64,000 nt of DNA from Hyphodiscus hymeniophilus (GCA_016508695.1 VNKQ01000008.1:806001-870000); one strand, 5' to 3'; positions 22,132 through 33,804 are shown, counted from the stretch's first letter. Program-made: numbers and translations. Notes: a model not told the origin generated them from the sequence alone.

Positions 22132-23214
22132 ATGTATCCCTCTAAGTCCCTCGAGATGGGGCCTAGCAAGAGCGGGCCCGGCAGCATGTTCTTCAAGTCG
22201 CAGCTCAGCAAACCTGTCCAGACCCCGAAAGATATCGACCTTTCCGGTAAGGTCACAATTGTCACTGGCGCCAGCACCGGACTTGGTCTCGAGTCTTGCC
22301 GCCAATTCCTCTCTTTGAAACTGTCACATCTTATCATGGCTGTACGATCCGTCCAAAAAGGCGAGAAAGCGGCAAAGAAGCTCCGCACAGAATTCCCAAC
22401 AACCAAGATCGAAGTATGGACGCTGGAGATGAGCTCTTACGATTCCATTCAAGCCTTTGTCCACCGTGTGGAGAAAGATCTCGTACGGCTCGACATTGTG
22501 ATTTTGAACGCTGGGCTCGCCAAACAGGACTTAAGCGTCGTCGAAAGCACCGGCCACGAGGAGTCCATCCAGGTCAACTACATCTCGACCGTCCTATTAA
22601 GCATCCTCATCCTACCAGCTCTCAAGGCAAAATCTCCCCCTTCGACTCCTGGCCGTCTGAGTATCGTGAGCTCAGGTACCGTATTTGCTGCAAAGTTCCC
22701 TACCCGCCACGAAGTGCCATTATTGAAGACTTTTGACGATAAAGCGAACTGGGATGCCAATGACCGATACGCCACGTCAAAGGTACTCGGGCATTACTTC
22801 ATCGTAAAGATGGCAAGCTACGTCGACCCGAGTGACGTTATTATCAACTTGGTCGATCCGGGACTTACGAAGGGCTCGGGCCTACTGCGTGAGGTCACTG
22901 GTCTCGTTTCCGTTGTTTTCGCTCTCATGAAATGGGCATTGGGTCGGACTCTTGAGGTTGGTGCGTCCACCTATGTCGATGCCGCTGTGGTGAAAGAGAA
23001 TGAGACTCATGGGTCGTTCCTCATGGATTGGAAGATTGCTCCGTGAGTGTCGTCGACTGATCGACAGCCATGTAGCTAATGTTCAAATGCCAGGTTCGCG
23101 TATCTACTTTATGCAGCCGACAGCAACGCCGTGACGGAACAGCTCTGGGATGAAAGTATGAAGGAGCTTGAATTCTGCGGAGCTCTGAGGGCGTTGGAGG
23201 GTATGAGACAATAG
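22132..23214 (+). CDS. Short-chain dehydrogenase/reductase
   Basis: NAD(P)-dependent oxidoreductase of 343 aa, substrate unknown. Exons are 22132-23042 and 23094-23214 (GTGAGT..CCAG, 51-base intron); without splicing the frame ends just after MDWKIAP. Motifs are VTIVTGASTGLGLESC near residue 40, 'VILNAGLAK', catalytic Ser in LSIVSSGT, and the YATSK dyad. The extended N-terminus before the Rossmann fold and the C-terminal tail are typical of fungal retinol-dehydrogenase-like SDRs in secondary or lipid metabolism. There is no signal peptide. The start at 22132 is the first ATG after a pyrimidine-rich leader. Confidence 0.87.
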
Positions 23215-23356
23215 ATAGGTGTCCAAGTCGTTAGGACCGGGGGCGCAGTTGTGATTTTGCCAATGAAGTTATTTGTATGTTGTGGTAAATTGTATCGGCC
23301 ATACATTTTGGAATAAATTTCACTTCCAGAAGTAGGTATGTAAGATATTTCAATCT

Positions 23357-24901
23357 TTAAGATTCGAGTGTTTCCGATGAGTGGCTTCTTGCAACCTCAA
23401 ACGCGTTCTTTCCGCCATCATCATGTAATCCGCCAATCCAGAGGTAATCCTTCAGGTTGTTACTCACAGCTTTCCATGATGTTAAGCTTGAATGATCGAG
23501 AGTCTTCTGCAGTTCAGTCTTAATCCACGGATCTTCACGATCTGCAACAATAGGCATGCTTGCAACGAATAAAAGCCATAGCTTAAATCCTGCCAAGGAA
23601 TCGTCGTGTTCCAGACTTTGGATTCCAAGCGTCGAGGTTCGGAAGCGAGCAGAGAGCGTCTCAAATCGCATGGTGACACCATGCATCCGTAGAAAGATAT
23701 TTGTCGAGAAAGCCAACATTCCAATCAGGAATGCTTCGTCCAGAGGGCACGTTCCCACGTCGAAAAGGAGCAAGCGGTAGAGGACCGAGAGCAGTACCTC
23801 CTGGAAAAGTATACATCCTATTTTTTGACCAGTCTGAAAAGCCAGATTCGCAGACCTAGTAAATTCCCGAAGGTCTGCCCAGACTCCACAGAGCTTCGCA
23901 TCGACTCCTCTGAAAGGATTGGGAACCGACTCGCGTGCGTTCTGTTCCTTCGCAATGAAAGCTTTCCACGAGATATCACCTGAAAACAGCATTGGCTTGT
24001 GATTTGTAAGTAACGAGATTATTAGGTCGGCTCTTGGTTTTATCAGTGATGGGAATATCCAATTGTAGTGGCCTGGATGGCACGCACCTGCAGAGCTTGA
24101 TCTGAACCGGACCATTATCCTCAAATACCCTCATACCGCCTCGCAATTTGACCATGTTATATAAACCCGTCATATGTTTCCTCGAAACGTCATAGTCTCC
24201 CACGAGTGCAGTCATCATCACCAAGCATACGACTACGGAGATGGTGCCGTCCGAAATGGCCATTTGACAGTCGTTTAATCGTCTTTGGAGTTGTACCAAA
24301 GTTTCATTTCCATGTTGTATCTGGATAGTAGAGCTTTTGTGACCCCTCTGCATGTCAAAGTATGCCTGGGTCATCCAAAGGACCGAGTGGCAGTATAAGG
24401 GATCTAGTGCAAGATATTCGACATAAACTGAATATCTGACGTCAAAGACCAGACATACCTCGATAGGGTACATTTCTTGTCCCACCACCTTGAAGACTGT
24501 TATGGAGCTTAATATAGGAAGAGTGGGAAACTCGGCAATCAAGCTCACAGTTAAAGACGAGATCCAGGCCATATGGTGGCATGTCCAAGGCAAACTCGGT
24601 GATGGGCAAGTCGGACCAAATTCGAAGGGGAGGTGGGAGATAGGGATCAAAATGGGCTATACAATCATAGTGCTGGCCATTCTTCCGGTTAATCCACGAC
24701 TCGGGCTGATCAGCTCGTTTCCGCCTGTTCTTGCCCTGCATGACATGGCTTCGGATGAAGCGCCTGGCATTTGGATCTGGTTTGTCCTGAGAGCTACTGA
24801 CGATAAAGGCCAGCTTATGCTGCTCTGTGGTTTGATCAGTAACTGATCGGATAAAGTTAATGAGGCTTACTGTGTCCTGGCACAATGGTTCTGACCATCA
24901 T
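23357..24901 (-). CDS. Fungal-specific transcription factor-like protein (Fungal_trans_2), no zinc cluster
   Basis: Probable nuclear regulator of 463 aa. Exons are 24901-24871, 24824-24549, 24496-24088 and 24032-23357, with introns of 46, 52 and 55 bases. The first exon gives MMVRTIVPGH and joins 'KLAFIVSSSQDKPDPNARR', then 'IRSHVMQGKNRRKR', a signature N-terminus of a large fungal family that carries the Fungal_trans_2 (DUF3468) domain but lacks the Zn2Cys6 motif. Further family-like blocks are FFKVVGQEMYPIE, 'LNDCQMAISDGTISVVVCL', 'HMTGLYNMVKLRGGM' and 'RADLIISLLTNHKPMLF'. A basic cluster, GKNRRKR, may be a nuclear signal. I kept the stretch after MYPIE unspliced because it reads through in frame. 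Targets are unknown. Confidence 0.8.
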
Positions 24902-26508
24902 TTATGAGTGGTGGTGTTGCCCGTAAAAGCAAGGACATCTTCGAGCATTAGCTGACTTTGAAATTGGCTCAGCTTACCTAATCACGTGCCGATAGCGATC
25001 GTACCTTAGACTGACTCAATCTTAGCATTCCAGACTCTACAACTATGTCGGATAAGTCGTTAACAATAGGAGCCCAAGGTAAGAGCTGGACGCTCGTATA
25101 AGGCAGTGTACAGCTTACGAGTTCATCAGAACAATGGCGTCAATTCTACCTTGTTTCCATCGAATTACTTACCAAGTGAAGCTCTCCCTGAACGCCATCG
25201 CGGGAAGGAGAGGTAGCGTACGACAACCTATTCGCTCCATGACTTCACTTTTGCAGCCTCATTTCGAATTTCCATAAAAAAATTTGTTGCACGTCGCAAA
25301 TTCTGGTAGAAAGGTGATGTGAGGATCTGATCTCTTATGATTTCGGCACCGCAAGTTGTAGATCGTACCTGACCTAGTGTCAGCTCGCTTCGCAGGGCAA
25401 CATATGGGTTGCGAACTGGTTTGCTCGCCTGGCTATCTTTCAAGTATGTGATCGCACAATAAACATTGTCTCCTAGTACTGCTGCAATGGCAGTAGGGCT
25501 TCTGTAGTCATTTTAAATATATAGTGAACATTCCGTAGTCTCGGTGAGTTGTCCAAGCTCTTGTGTGGTGAGTCATTTGGGATCAGTAAACGGTTCTTTC
25601 CTTTCAGCGACTAATTTCTAAGTTCTTGCACCCGACTTGCGAAAGCGATTCAGCAACTCATTGAGATAGGAAGCTTGCCTTTCGATTCGTTCTAGTTTTG
25701 GAAATTCACACTGTTAGTAGGCTGTTCTCGTCTGATAGGCTTTCCCCCGCTTCAGTCTGTAAGCTACAGATCAAAAATTTGTCTGTTACAGGTAGAAGTG
25801 CAAGCAAAGATAGAATCTGATCCACCTATATATATGACTTGATACTCCATGTATGAGTCCCACAAATGTTCTCGTAGATTCTGTGCTCATCTCTCGTCAG
25901 TGGCAAGCTGGCCGCGCTGTTTTCGCCACTAACACAGGTATAGGTCAGCATGAACTGCTACGAGATTTATGAAGAATAAACCATAGACATAGAAAGTGCC
26001 TCTGCTCTAAATACCATTCCTTCCTTGTTCTCCCTTGTGGTGTCTTTGTGGCTGTACTGGGGAGCAGTAGGTAGGTTCGCAAGATTCTCGGCACCTCGCT
26101 TAGCTATTGTAGCCTCCAACTTTTGACATATGTCGGTGGCCTTGCACCAGAGAAGATAGGCGGAACGATCGAATATGGTTAATGATCTAGCAGCTGATTG
26201 CTATAGAACAGGGCTTTCAACAAATCTCTCTAAAATTGCTAAACGCGATGCGGATTGCGTCCGAAATAGAACCTTTGGACCATCAGTAACAAGCAGGGGA
26301 ATTATACATTGGTTTTTGTGAATCATTATGTAAGATACAAAGAGTAATATCTGGCGCGCAGACTCAGATTTCCTAATACAGTCTTAGAGAACATAAAACT
26401 GACTGGACTTAATATTCCTGTTTTATACTGTACCAAGCGCTCACGTTAATTGAGCAACTGGAATGCTTCGCAAAGCTCAAAGCTTCCCCTTACTGTTCGA
26501 ACGCCTAC
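24902..26508. other. Gene-poor AT-rich stretch with one possible orphan exon
   Basis: Over 1.6 kb with no complete gene. Apart from the coding-like minus-strand segment at 25228-25517 (separate entry), open frames are short and without motifs. The lower GC and scattered stops at 25500-26450 contrast with the flanking genes. Confidence 0.45.
25228..25517 (-). CDS. Unrecognised open segment, possible exon or relic
   Basis: An unbroken minus-strand frame of about 96 codons reads like protein: 'SPTAIAAVLGDNVYCAITYL', then 'KPVRNPYVALRSELTLG', then 'NLRRATNFFMEIRNEAAKV' and a stop at 25228. It has no obvious ATG. A TACAG just upstream (about 25516-25520) could be a splice acceptor. I cannot name a family. 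It may be the last exon of a gene whose upstream part I could not find, or a relic. Confidence 0.3.
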
Positions 26509-27001
26509 CTAGGCAATAGCAGTGATTACACTCGGGACAACAACAAAGCTCTGCCCAACCCTCTCAAAATCCGTGACCGTCACATTCCCCGTAACCGTAT
26601 ACGTCGCCCCATCAGCTGTATACACATGTTGCAGAAACAGCGTGTCGTTCATAAAACCAGGTACCTATACTTTTCATCAGTCCCTGACAAACTTGCCATC
26701 AACGAACTTGGAAACGGCATACCTCATTAAAGCTCACACTTGTATCCACACATGGCTTGTACCCGCCCTGGATATTGCTCCCTAAGCAGGAAGTACACAA
26801 CGCCGGTTCGAGGCTACCGTAAGCTGGGGCGTAGGAGACATTGAACGAGTATTCGCAGCCGGCGGGGGAGGTGCCGCACCCGGGATTGTAATTATTGATG
26901 TACCATGGACCAGGGCCGGGCTGTGCACGTTTCTGGGGAAGGGCAAGAGCAGTGGTGGCGCGGAGGGCTGAGAGGAAGATGAAGAGGTTGGTTGGTTGCA
27001 T
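26509..27001 (-). CDS. Small secreted cysteine-containing protein
   Basis: Predicted secreted protein of 144 aa in exons 27001-26723 and 26664-26509 (GTATGC..ATAG, 58-base intron, phase 0). The signal peptide is about residues 1-20 (MQPTNLFIFLSALRATTALA), followed by a possible KR processing site (LPQKRAQ). The mature part contains five Cys (in 'NPGCGTSPAGCEYSFN', 'LCTSCLGSN' and YKPC) and several N-glycosylation sequons. The second exon adds 'YTADGATYTVTGNVTVTDFE' and a hydrophobic end. I recognise no domain. Size, secretion and Cys content fit the general class of fungal small secreted proteins, but a role in host interaction is only a possibility. Confidence 0.68.
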
Positions 27002-27766
27002 TTTGAATTGCGGTGATTCAAGTCAGGGGTTTGGTTTCGACGAGAAATTCGAGGGTTTGATAAAGAGCTTCAGTTTTTCAATAAAGTTTTGAAGAGTTCC
27101 AATTTGCCAAAGCGATGCAATGAATTGGTAGTTCGAAGAAGGTGTGATCCTGTAATTTTGGCCTGTAGGAGGGAGCGAACTTATATATTCAACCTTCGTA
27201 TTGAGAACGTTACGAAAGCTGAGGATGTGACGAAAACTGAACGAAGTGCAAGCGCTTACCCGCGTAAGTTACAGCCCGCTTTAGAATGGTGTTCTTCTGG
27301 TGCTTTGTGCGTTTTCACTGTCTCAGAAGTTCAACGGTATGACGAAGGACGAGAATACGAGAACCTCGTGATGAGATTTGTAGCGTACTTACTTCCGTAC
27401 ACCCCAGCTATTCATAGTCCTACTGCCTACCGGTCCTGGCGGGAGCGTGCAGATCGCCATGCAGCCTGGCAGGGAAGATCATGCCCTGCGGCCACTCATA
27501 TTCCTCAGCACCCTTGAACTGCCGAACCGCATTCAGGGGCGTTGACGTCTGCCAAGCCTTCCCAGCACGATTTTGAGCTTGGGTTGGACGTACGAAGAGT
27601 TGGGCAACCCCGTTTCTCTTGCGCCCCGTTCTCTCTTTCAATAGAGCTTGAACACTAATTATGAAATGAACTGTAGGGGAACAATTACTTGCTGGATCCA
27701 CTCATTCGTGGCGAGCAGCGTCTCGTTGATGTTCTCAAAGCCAATGCCGTTTCATTCTAGTATCAT
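27002..27766. other. Intergenic region between secreted protein and HAUS6
   Basis: Contains the promoter of the minus-strand secreted-protein gene and the 3' side of HAUS6. Two overlapping frames at 27089-27517 (+) and 27420-27701 (-) are each open for about 90-140 codons but show no motif, signal peptide or splice continuation. I leave them unannotated. Confidence 0.4.
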
Positions 27767-30024
27767 TCAATCGTCCAGGACATGCTCCTCACCCCAAGAC
27801 CGGGTCGGGCTGACAGCAGGACTTGTCTTGATCTTTGGCCGACTCATAAACACACTCTCATAGTCCGGATCTCCCTCTATCAACTCCTGCTTATCGATGC
27901 CTGGCACCGCCGCTACCTCTTCCTCCTCTAGCCTTGGAAAGTAGCTACTTTCCCTCTGTTTCTTCTTGGCATCTTTCATGCTTCTCCTTCTCTCCAATTG
28001 CGCATTCTTCTGAGCTGCTTCAAAACCAGCCATGCTCTTGCGAGTTCGCTCGATAAGGGCTGCATGCTTGCTATCATCAGCGGGAGCATACAGGCTGGTA
28101 CGGTTGGTAGGTTTAGGACGAATAGAGAGCTGTGGTAGATCTGTGATATTATCGTAGTCGTTATGCATGTCAAAGTGCTGGGAGTGAGAGGTGCGGGCCA
28201 TTGAGAGGCGGGTGCGTTCTGCAAGCGATAAAGTATGCCGTTGTTTCTTGGGTGATGGTGAGGCTGTGGACATGGAGCTAAGGATCTGATCAGCGAGATC
28301 AGATTCGGAGTCAGCTAGTTTGGGAATCTCGATTGGTGGAGATGTGCTTGCGACACTCTTTGGTGAAGGAAAGCTTTGCTTCTGTATAGGTGCTGGTACC
28401 TGTGCGGCCTTGGATGCGTCTTCTGGTCTTCTTGTGGTAGTAGCCTTCGGTGCTGGAGGAAGCATTTTTGCCTTGGTTGGCAGATCCGGAACACTTTCTT
28501 CGGTTTCTCGCTGCCCCGGAAGAATTTCAGAAGGAGGAGTCTGAGATGTAGATTTTGCGGCGTATTCGTTGAAGCCAGGCGACGGTTCTTCCGAGTCAGT
28601 TGTAGAAGACCACTCTTCATCTTTCCCAAGAGCCTCAGGCTGAGAGGAAGGTGGCGAGCTCACATTGCGTAGCGACTCCTCTGGTCGTGAATGTTGTTTT
28701 GGATGTCGAGTATTCGGGACCAGAGGCTTCCCCACCTCAGACAGCTCAGCCTTCATGTTCTCAATCAGCCGTGTATAATCATTGAGTGAGGGGACAGATG
28801 CAGTCCCAGTGGCCTTGACATTTGTTCCGCCAACTTGTAGATCTTGATGAAGATTGAAGCCCAGATCGATCTTCGTTTCCCGAGGTGCAATAGGTTTCTT
28901 TCTGAAAGAACCAGGGCTAGTGTTAGACAAACTCCGTCCGAATTCTTGCCATCTAGCCAGTCGACTCTCTTGATCTCTAATCCGCGCATCAAGTTGCTCG
29001 AGAAGCCCAACGCGATGCTTCCCTTCAACATCACCAATGCTGCTATTGTTGACATGCTTCCAGACCTGCTCGAAAGGTGTTGCCATAAGTCCATCCTGGC
29101 TGAATCTGCTGTCTCCGTGAAGTATCGCCTTCAGCCATTCATCACTGCCAGACCAGTTTCTTTCCACCTGATCAAGTAAGATATGAGTCTCTCTCTTTGA
29201 CAGATTTTCTTGTGGATCTCGTGCGGCAACTATTTCCTTCAATTGCTCTTGTCGGCGAATCAGTCGCCGGTCGTGCAAGTCAAGCAGGCTGGAGAAATCT
29301 CGATATCTCCCTCTCAAATCTCTTTTCGCTCGTATATGAGTACCCAGTGATACCTTATATGCCAATATGAGGGCTGAGATAACCGTTCGATCACCCGTGT
29401 AGGAGAACTTTTCATAAGCCAGCTGGTGTGCAATTGCTTCGTGATGGTCTGATCCTCCTTCCTGTAACACCTTCTTCAGGACCGCGTTTGAGAAAGTGGC
29501 CATTACCTCCTCAAACCGGCCGCCCTTGCAATCGTCCAGCATTGTCTTCCTCAAGACTGTGTCCCTTCCCAGTACTCCATTCTTCTTGACTTGGTCGAGA
29601 CATCGAAAGAGGGCCGCTCGGAGGTTGAGGGACTGTAGCGGGTCAAGGGGAGGAAAGAAGGGCTGTAGTTTCTGAAGATCATGGTGTCAAAGGAGCCTTT
29701 GTTCTGGTTTTGAGGCATACTTACATTCCGAGTCTCTTCTGGGTCCCAGAGGGCAAAAAGGTAGTACAGAGCCCACTCAGCACAATGTAGTCGCTTCTTC
29801 TGGTTTTCCTGACGCGTGCTTGTAGAGAATGTCGTCGCTGTGATGTCTGGCCAGTCATCTCTGAGATCTAGCTCGAGAAGCCTCAAATTGGTAAGGAAAA
29901 GGGCAGCATTTGAGGGCCCCGGAGGTAAGGCAATCGGTTGGGGATTCAAGGACGACGGTTTGAGACTGTTTGGACGCAAGCTGCGGGACCTTGCGTGAGC
30001 GGGATTGCTTGTTGATGAGGCCAT
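27767..30024 (-). CDS. HAUS augmin-like complex subunit 6
   Basis: Subunit of augmin, the complex that recruits gamma-tubulin to spindle microtubules. It has 734 aa in exons 30024-29725 and 29671-27767 (GTAAGT..TCAG, 53 bases). A basic Ser/Pro-rich N-terminus leads into the HAUS6 N-terminal domain: 'ALFLTNLRLLELDLRDDWPD', 'KKRLHCAEWALYYLFALWD' and, across the intron, 'LQPFFPPLDPLQSLNLRAAL'. Next comes 'GGRFEEVMATFSNAVLKKVL'. Helical coiled-coil regions follow ('RLIRRQEQLKEIVAARDPQ'), and the C-terminal half is disordered, rich in Ser, Pro and Lys. Fungal HAUS6 orthologues have this plan (AugF in Aspergillus nidulans). Augmin is absent from budding yeast, so the gene supports a Pezizomycotina origin. 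Confidence 0.87.
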
Positions 30025-31652
30025 CCTAAAGATACACCCTTCTCAGGCAGTAAGAACATGATATCAAGCCTTTGATTTCGTCCGGGCACCCTCGAGGCGG
30101 TGTACGAAGGTAAGGTGTGGATATTTACGTGGGGTATGCATCGGCAAGTAAACAAATAGGTTCTGATCTCGTGACTGCGGAGAATTTAGGAATGAGTCTT
30201 GGCATTTGCGCTTAATTGCACTTCATTTAAAATTTTCGAGGTCTTTCGTTCACTGGAGTAACACTCTTTCATCTTGTTCATTATGACTCAATTGGTGGAT
30301 TGAATTTACACGATAATGAAAATGGCCTGGTCTGCTCGTGTATCATCAAAGCCCCCTGCCAACAGCTGCGCTGAGTAGCATAGCTCTCCGTAGAACTGAA
30401 ACCTAGAAGAGGTCCTTCTGTGCAGTATGCGGCTCGTATTTTCTCCACTCCAGTTGAGACCTTCAGCGAAGCTCTCAGATGTTACGGACACACCAACAAT
30501 TCTTTTGTCTCATACCTCCTTCTGACTTCGTGTAAAGGACTCTGTTGTGGCTCTCCTTCTACCTTTTGAACATTATTTATGGTGTAGCTATGTTTCAAAT
30601 TCATTTCTCGAAATTTTTTCTAGTCCCTCACATCGAATAGGTACTTTCCAGATCTTTTTATTAGGATCCTAACAGGTGCCGCAAAACTTGGACAGTTTGT
30701 CCTTGATGCGTGATACAAATAGGTATTCTTTCGGTATGAAGACTACGGCTACAACTGCGGGATAGTCCGAGGCTATATCGCCTTTCAACTGTAGCTCATA
30801 CGGAACACCGGCGAATAAGTTTGATGCTATGAGAGCTACGTGATCGGATGATATGGTCTGCAATGTGATTCCGGTTGTGATTTGGAAGTACGAGGAGTAA
30901 GTATTTTGCAGTGGTGACTTATACTCTAATAGCTCGAACAGGTTCAATAAGTTGGACATAGATTACTCAAGAGATGTAGGTGTGATTATAGCAATCATAT
31001 AGAGAAGGTCTTGCAGGTCAATTCTATTGCTCTCCAAAAGTCTAGAGATTTTCAATCGCATGACTCCTCCCACTACCCCACAAAGACCTTCAAGTAATCT
31101 AATAAGGTTTTCACTCACATCGGCTATTTGAATCGAAGTTCTTCTTCATCGGAAAAAGTGCACCTCTTTAATGCCAGAATGTACTTCCCAACTCAGAAGG
31201 TTGTATTATCTTGGGTTGGGTTTCTCGCCACAATAAAAGAAAACCTCCGTATGACGGGGCTTTTCTTCTCACCTGGACCTTTCTTTTGCTGTTTTGATCT
31301 TCAAATTTTTTGGCGAGCGTCTGGGTTGGGGTGGGAAATTAGGACGTACAGTGAAGCTTGCTACTTTATTATCGTCGGCACGAGTCAAGGCCGGCGTCTT
31401 CTTTTTTTTGATTTGGTTTGGTGGATGCTCAGGACGCATCTAAGAGCCGCAAGTACGCGGGTCGAGAGGGCTTAGCGAATAGGAAGAGACGAAGGTTTAG
31501 GCTGGGTTGGGAACATGAGGGGGAGCCGGTTGAAAGAGGCGTTTGGAAGATCCTTGCATTGTCATTTCTTGAGCTTTATGTTTACAACGCCTAACTGACG
31601 CAACGCTGGGTTTTGTAAAATGAGCATCCTATGCCCTTGCTTCCAACCACCA
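30025..31652. other. Gene-poor stretch upstream of HAUS6
   Basis: About 1.6 kb. It contains the HAUS6 promoter and one possible small orphan frame at 30669-30959 (separate entry). The plus frame at 31128-31475 is rich in rare-looking runs and has no support. No RNA gene was recognised. Confidence 0.4.
30669..30959 (-). CDS. Hypothetical small protein
   Basis: ATG-initiated frame of 96 aa starting MSNLLNLFELLEYKSPLQ and ending DKLSKFCGTC. The composition is protein-like and amphipathic ('VALIASNLFAGVPYELQLKG', 'VAVVFIPKEYLFVSRIKD'). There is no signal peptide, no domain I recognise and no neighbour with which it is obviously paired. It may be a real short gene or a chance frame. Confidence 0.3.
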   Translation of the reverse strand: MSNLLNLFELLEYKSPLQNTYSSYFQITTGITLQTISSDHVALIASNLFAGVPYELQLKGDIASDYPAVVAVVFIPKEYLFVSRIKDKLSKFCGTC

Positions 31653-32019
31653 TTAGATCGCAATCAGCGTAGCGGTCGCTACAGCAGCAAGGCCGAGTTG
31701 GTCAATATCTCGATCTTCGGCTACATCTTCTGCATTCTCATAATCCACATAAACCTCATCATCAGCGTCGTCTTCCACAAGCACCATGCTTCTCGAATAG
31801 ATTTGTTCTCGCTTTGTACTTTTACTCGTCTTATGGCTTTCTTCCACCGGACTGAGAACCTCAGCTTTTCCTCCTAACTTCATTGCTTCTTTTCCTGATT
31901 TAGCCTCATTCAGAGGACAGCGGTTGCTTTTTCAATCTCGGCAAGGATTTTGACAAGTTGCCTACTGTGACTGCCGCAAGCGCAGCACTCAAAACATAAA
32001 ATCCAGTTTCCGGATCCAT
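31653..32019 (-). pseudogene. Possible small membrane protein, split by a one-base frameshift
   Basis: A first frame from ATG 32019 reads 'MDPETGFYVLSAALAAVTVG' then 'SKSLPRLKKQPLSSE' and stops at 31906. Next to it, a second frame continues with 'EAKSGKEAMKLGGKAEVLSP', an acidic stretch ('VLVEDDADDEVYVDYENAED') and a stop at 31653. If one extra base near 31908-31909 is ignored, the two parts make about 120 aa, with an N-terminal hydrophobic segment and an acidic tail. There is no known family. The second half is clearly protein-like. The joining is inference, and an unseen intron is an alternative. Confidence 0.35.
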
Positions 32020-32232
32020 GCTCACAACTTCTCTATTCCTCTGTATGTGCAATAGTTTCTGCCAAGACTTCTTTCTCCGCACTTCGACCTACCGGATGGC
32101 GTTACCTGCACCTCCAGTACCAAATGAAATCCGTTTCTGCTCAGCACATGAGCCGCAACAGCAGGCAAGTGATAAGGGAGAATGGCGGCGGTTCTCTGAG
32201 CCTTGTTCGTCACTATTTGCTTCAACATGCAT

Positions 32233-33117
32233 TCAGTGAGTTAAAGTCGTATCCGGGTTGGTGCCCATGCACTCATGCTCATTGTCTTCGTCCCCGTATT
32301 TCCTGTTATCCGATCGGGGCAGCAGAAAAGAATTCGAAGTTTCTGGAGGATGAGCAAGGATCTTACCAATGTCATACTGCGACATTCTCAATCCCGATTG
32401 ATTCGAGTCTCGAAATTCGTCATCAGTATCCTCGCCACCCCAAGGCTCATCATTATCTTCCTCTGATTGTGGCGGAGAAGTGGAGTAAGAAGACGGAGAA
32501 GATGTCTGCGAGGGACCGGGAACATCATTATCAAGAGCCGTCCATGATCTGAGGATGCTAACGGCCAGTTTGTGTTCGAGCGGGATGGAAGGCAGGTTTT
32601 CGAGTTCGGCGAGGAAATCTTCGGGTGAGCTCTCCCCTCTCTCTGAGGCGGAATCTGAGTCTACATCGTGCTCAGCTTCTGGGTCAGGGAATGTCAAATG
32701 GACTTCGTCTGGCGAGTGAGAGATGTAATGGGTGTATGAGTAAGGCTTCGTTTTCACTTTCACGCGGATGCTGTTGGAATCGATTTTGGGTTTTATATCC
32801 AGTTTCGACTGTGCTTCATGTTCCATTTCTGGCGAGGGGGATACATGCTGTGTGTGCAAGTATTGTTCTGTTCTCGGCTTACGTTGAGGAGGTGTTGGTG
32901 GTAGGATCATGCTTTCTTCGAGATTGTATTCTTTGTCTTCCGTGGCTGGATCGAAGGCTTCCTCACAAGGAACCCAAGGTTTGATTCCGAGTTCCCGAAT
33001 GAAAGAGTCTTGAGAGGGAGGCGTTGATGATGGACGAGGTCGGGATGGTGGACGATGCATGTTTTGATTGAGGTCCTGCCTCATCAGGTACAATATTTGA
33101 GATGGTCTCTTGGTCAT
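32233..33117 (-). CDS. Hypothetical disordered acidic protein
   Basis: Single open frame of 294 aa from ATG 33117; a second in-frame ATG at 33060 (MHRPPSRPRPSSTPP) is an equally good start. The sequence is Ser/Pro/Glu-rich and probably unstructured, with motifs such as 'DSFIRELGIKPWVPCEEAFD', 'SMILPPTPPQRKP', 'LENLPSIPLEHKLAVSILR' and 'EDNDEPWGGEDTDDEF'. The segment LEHKLAVSILRSWTAL could form a helix. A GTAAGA donor near 32364 suggests that the last 40 residues might instead be spliced out. I recognise no domain. Codon periodicity and absence of stops support a real gene. Confidence 0.55.
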   Translation of the reverse strand: MTKRPSQILYLMRQDLNQNMHRPPSRPRPSSTPPSQDSFIRELGIKPWVPCEEAFDPATEDKEYNLEESMILPPTPPQRKPRTEQYLHTQHVSPSPEMEHEAQSKLDIKPKIDSNSIRVKVKTKPYSYTHYISHSPDEVHLTFPDPEAEHDVDSDSASERGESSPEDFLAELENLPSIPLEHKLAVSILRSWTALDNDVPGPSQTSSPSSYSTSPPQSEEDNDEPWGGEDTDDEFRDSNQSGLRMSQYDIGKILAHPPETSNSFLLPRSDNRKYGDEDNEHECMGTNPDTTLTH

Positions 33118-33804
33118 TTATGCATTCAAGAGTTACCTTTTTATATATGCTTCAGTTCATTGCCATGTAGCTGTGATTCACGATGGACTCTATGTGACTC
33201 TTCAATATGCTACCACAATACTACACATGTGTTCTCCAAGTCATCCAAAGACAGATTACTACACTCAAGATACAATATTCATGTTTGATCATACGCCAAT
33301 GCTGATAAGTAGTCAATTGAGATTGAAAGTTGATGTAGCCACAATAGAATGAAGAAGCATCATAGAAACCGAAGAGGCAGACCGAGCCAGCACTAGATAG
33401 GATTGAATTAAATTCAGAGTGGCCCAAGGCACCTGGGTGCTCAATTCACCATCGTCAACTCCCCACCTTGATAGAGCAAAGCACGAAGACAAGTGATCCA
33501 AAAGCATGTTGATGAGCGTGTTCGATTTTGGTAATGATATATACCGTGGAATCATGCCTTAGCTGGCTACAGAACCGTATCAACCGCCAAAAAGACATAT
33601 GGGAATATGTGCAAAGCGACAACCTCAATATGTGCCATACCAAAGAGATTCGTGGGTCCAAACGCTCTCAAATTACCATCCAACTCCAGTAAAGGTATCC
33701 ATATGCAAGAGGCAAGAGCGCCAGAAATCCATCCCAAAGATGCACAAGAAAAGAACCCAGGGGATTTTACAGCCCGGACAAACCCTCAAGTCTGTGTGAA
33801 AAGC
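33118..33804. other. Intergenic region, no gene seen
   Basis: This 687-base AT-rich spacer is the promoter side of the preceding minus-strand gene and the 3' side of the next one. The short frames on both strands have no motifs. Confidence 0.45.

Noticed and set aside
24400..24460. Intron after MYPIE in the Fungal_trans_2 gene (GTATGT..TCAG)
   Set aside because: None of the acceptors keeps the downstream frame, while the unspliced sequence reads through in frame with family-like content.
27089..27701. 142-codon plus and 93-codon minus frames before HAUS6
   Set aside because: They overlap each other and lack motifs; neither has a plausible extension.
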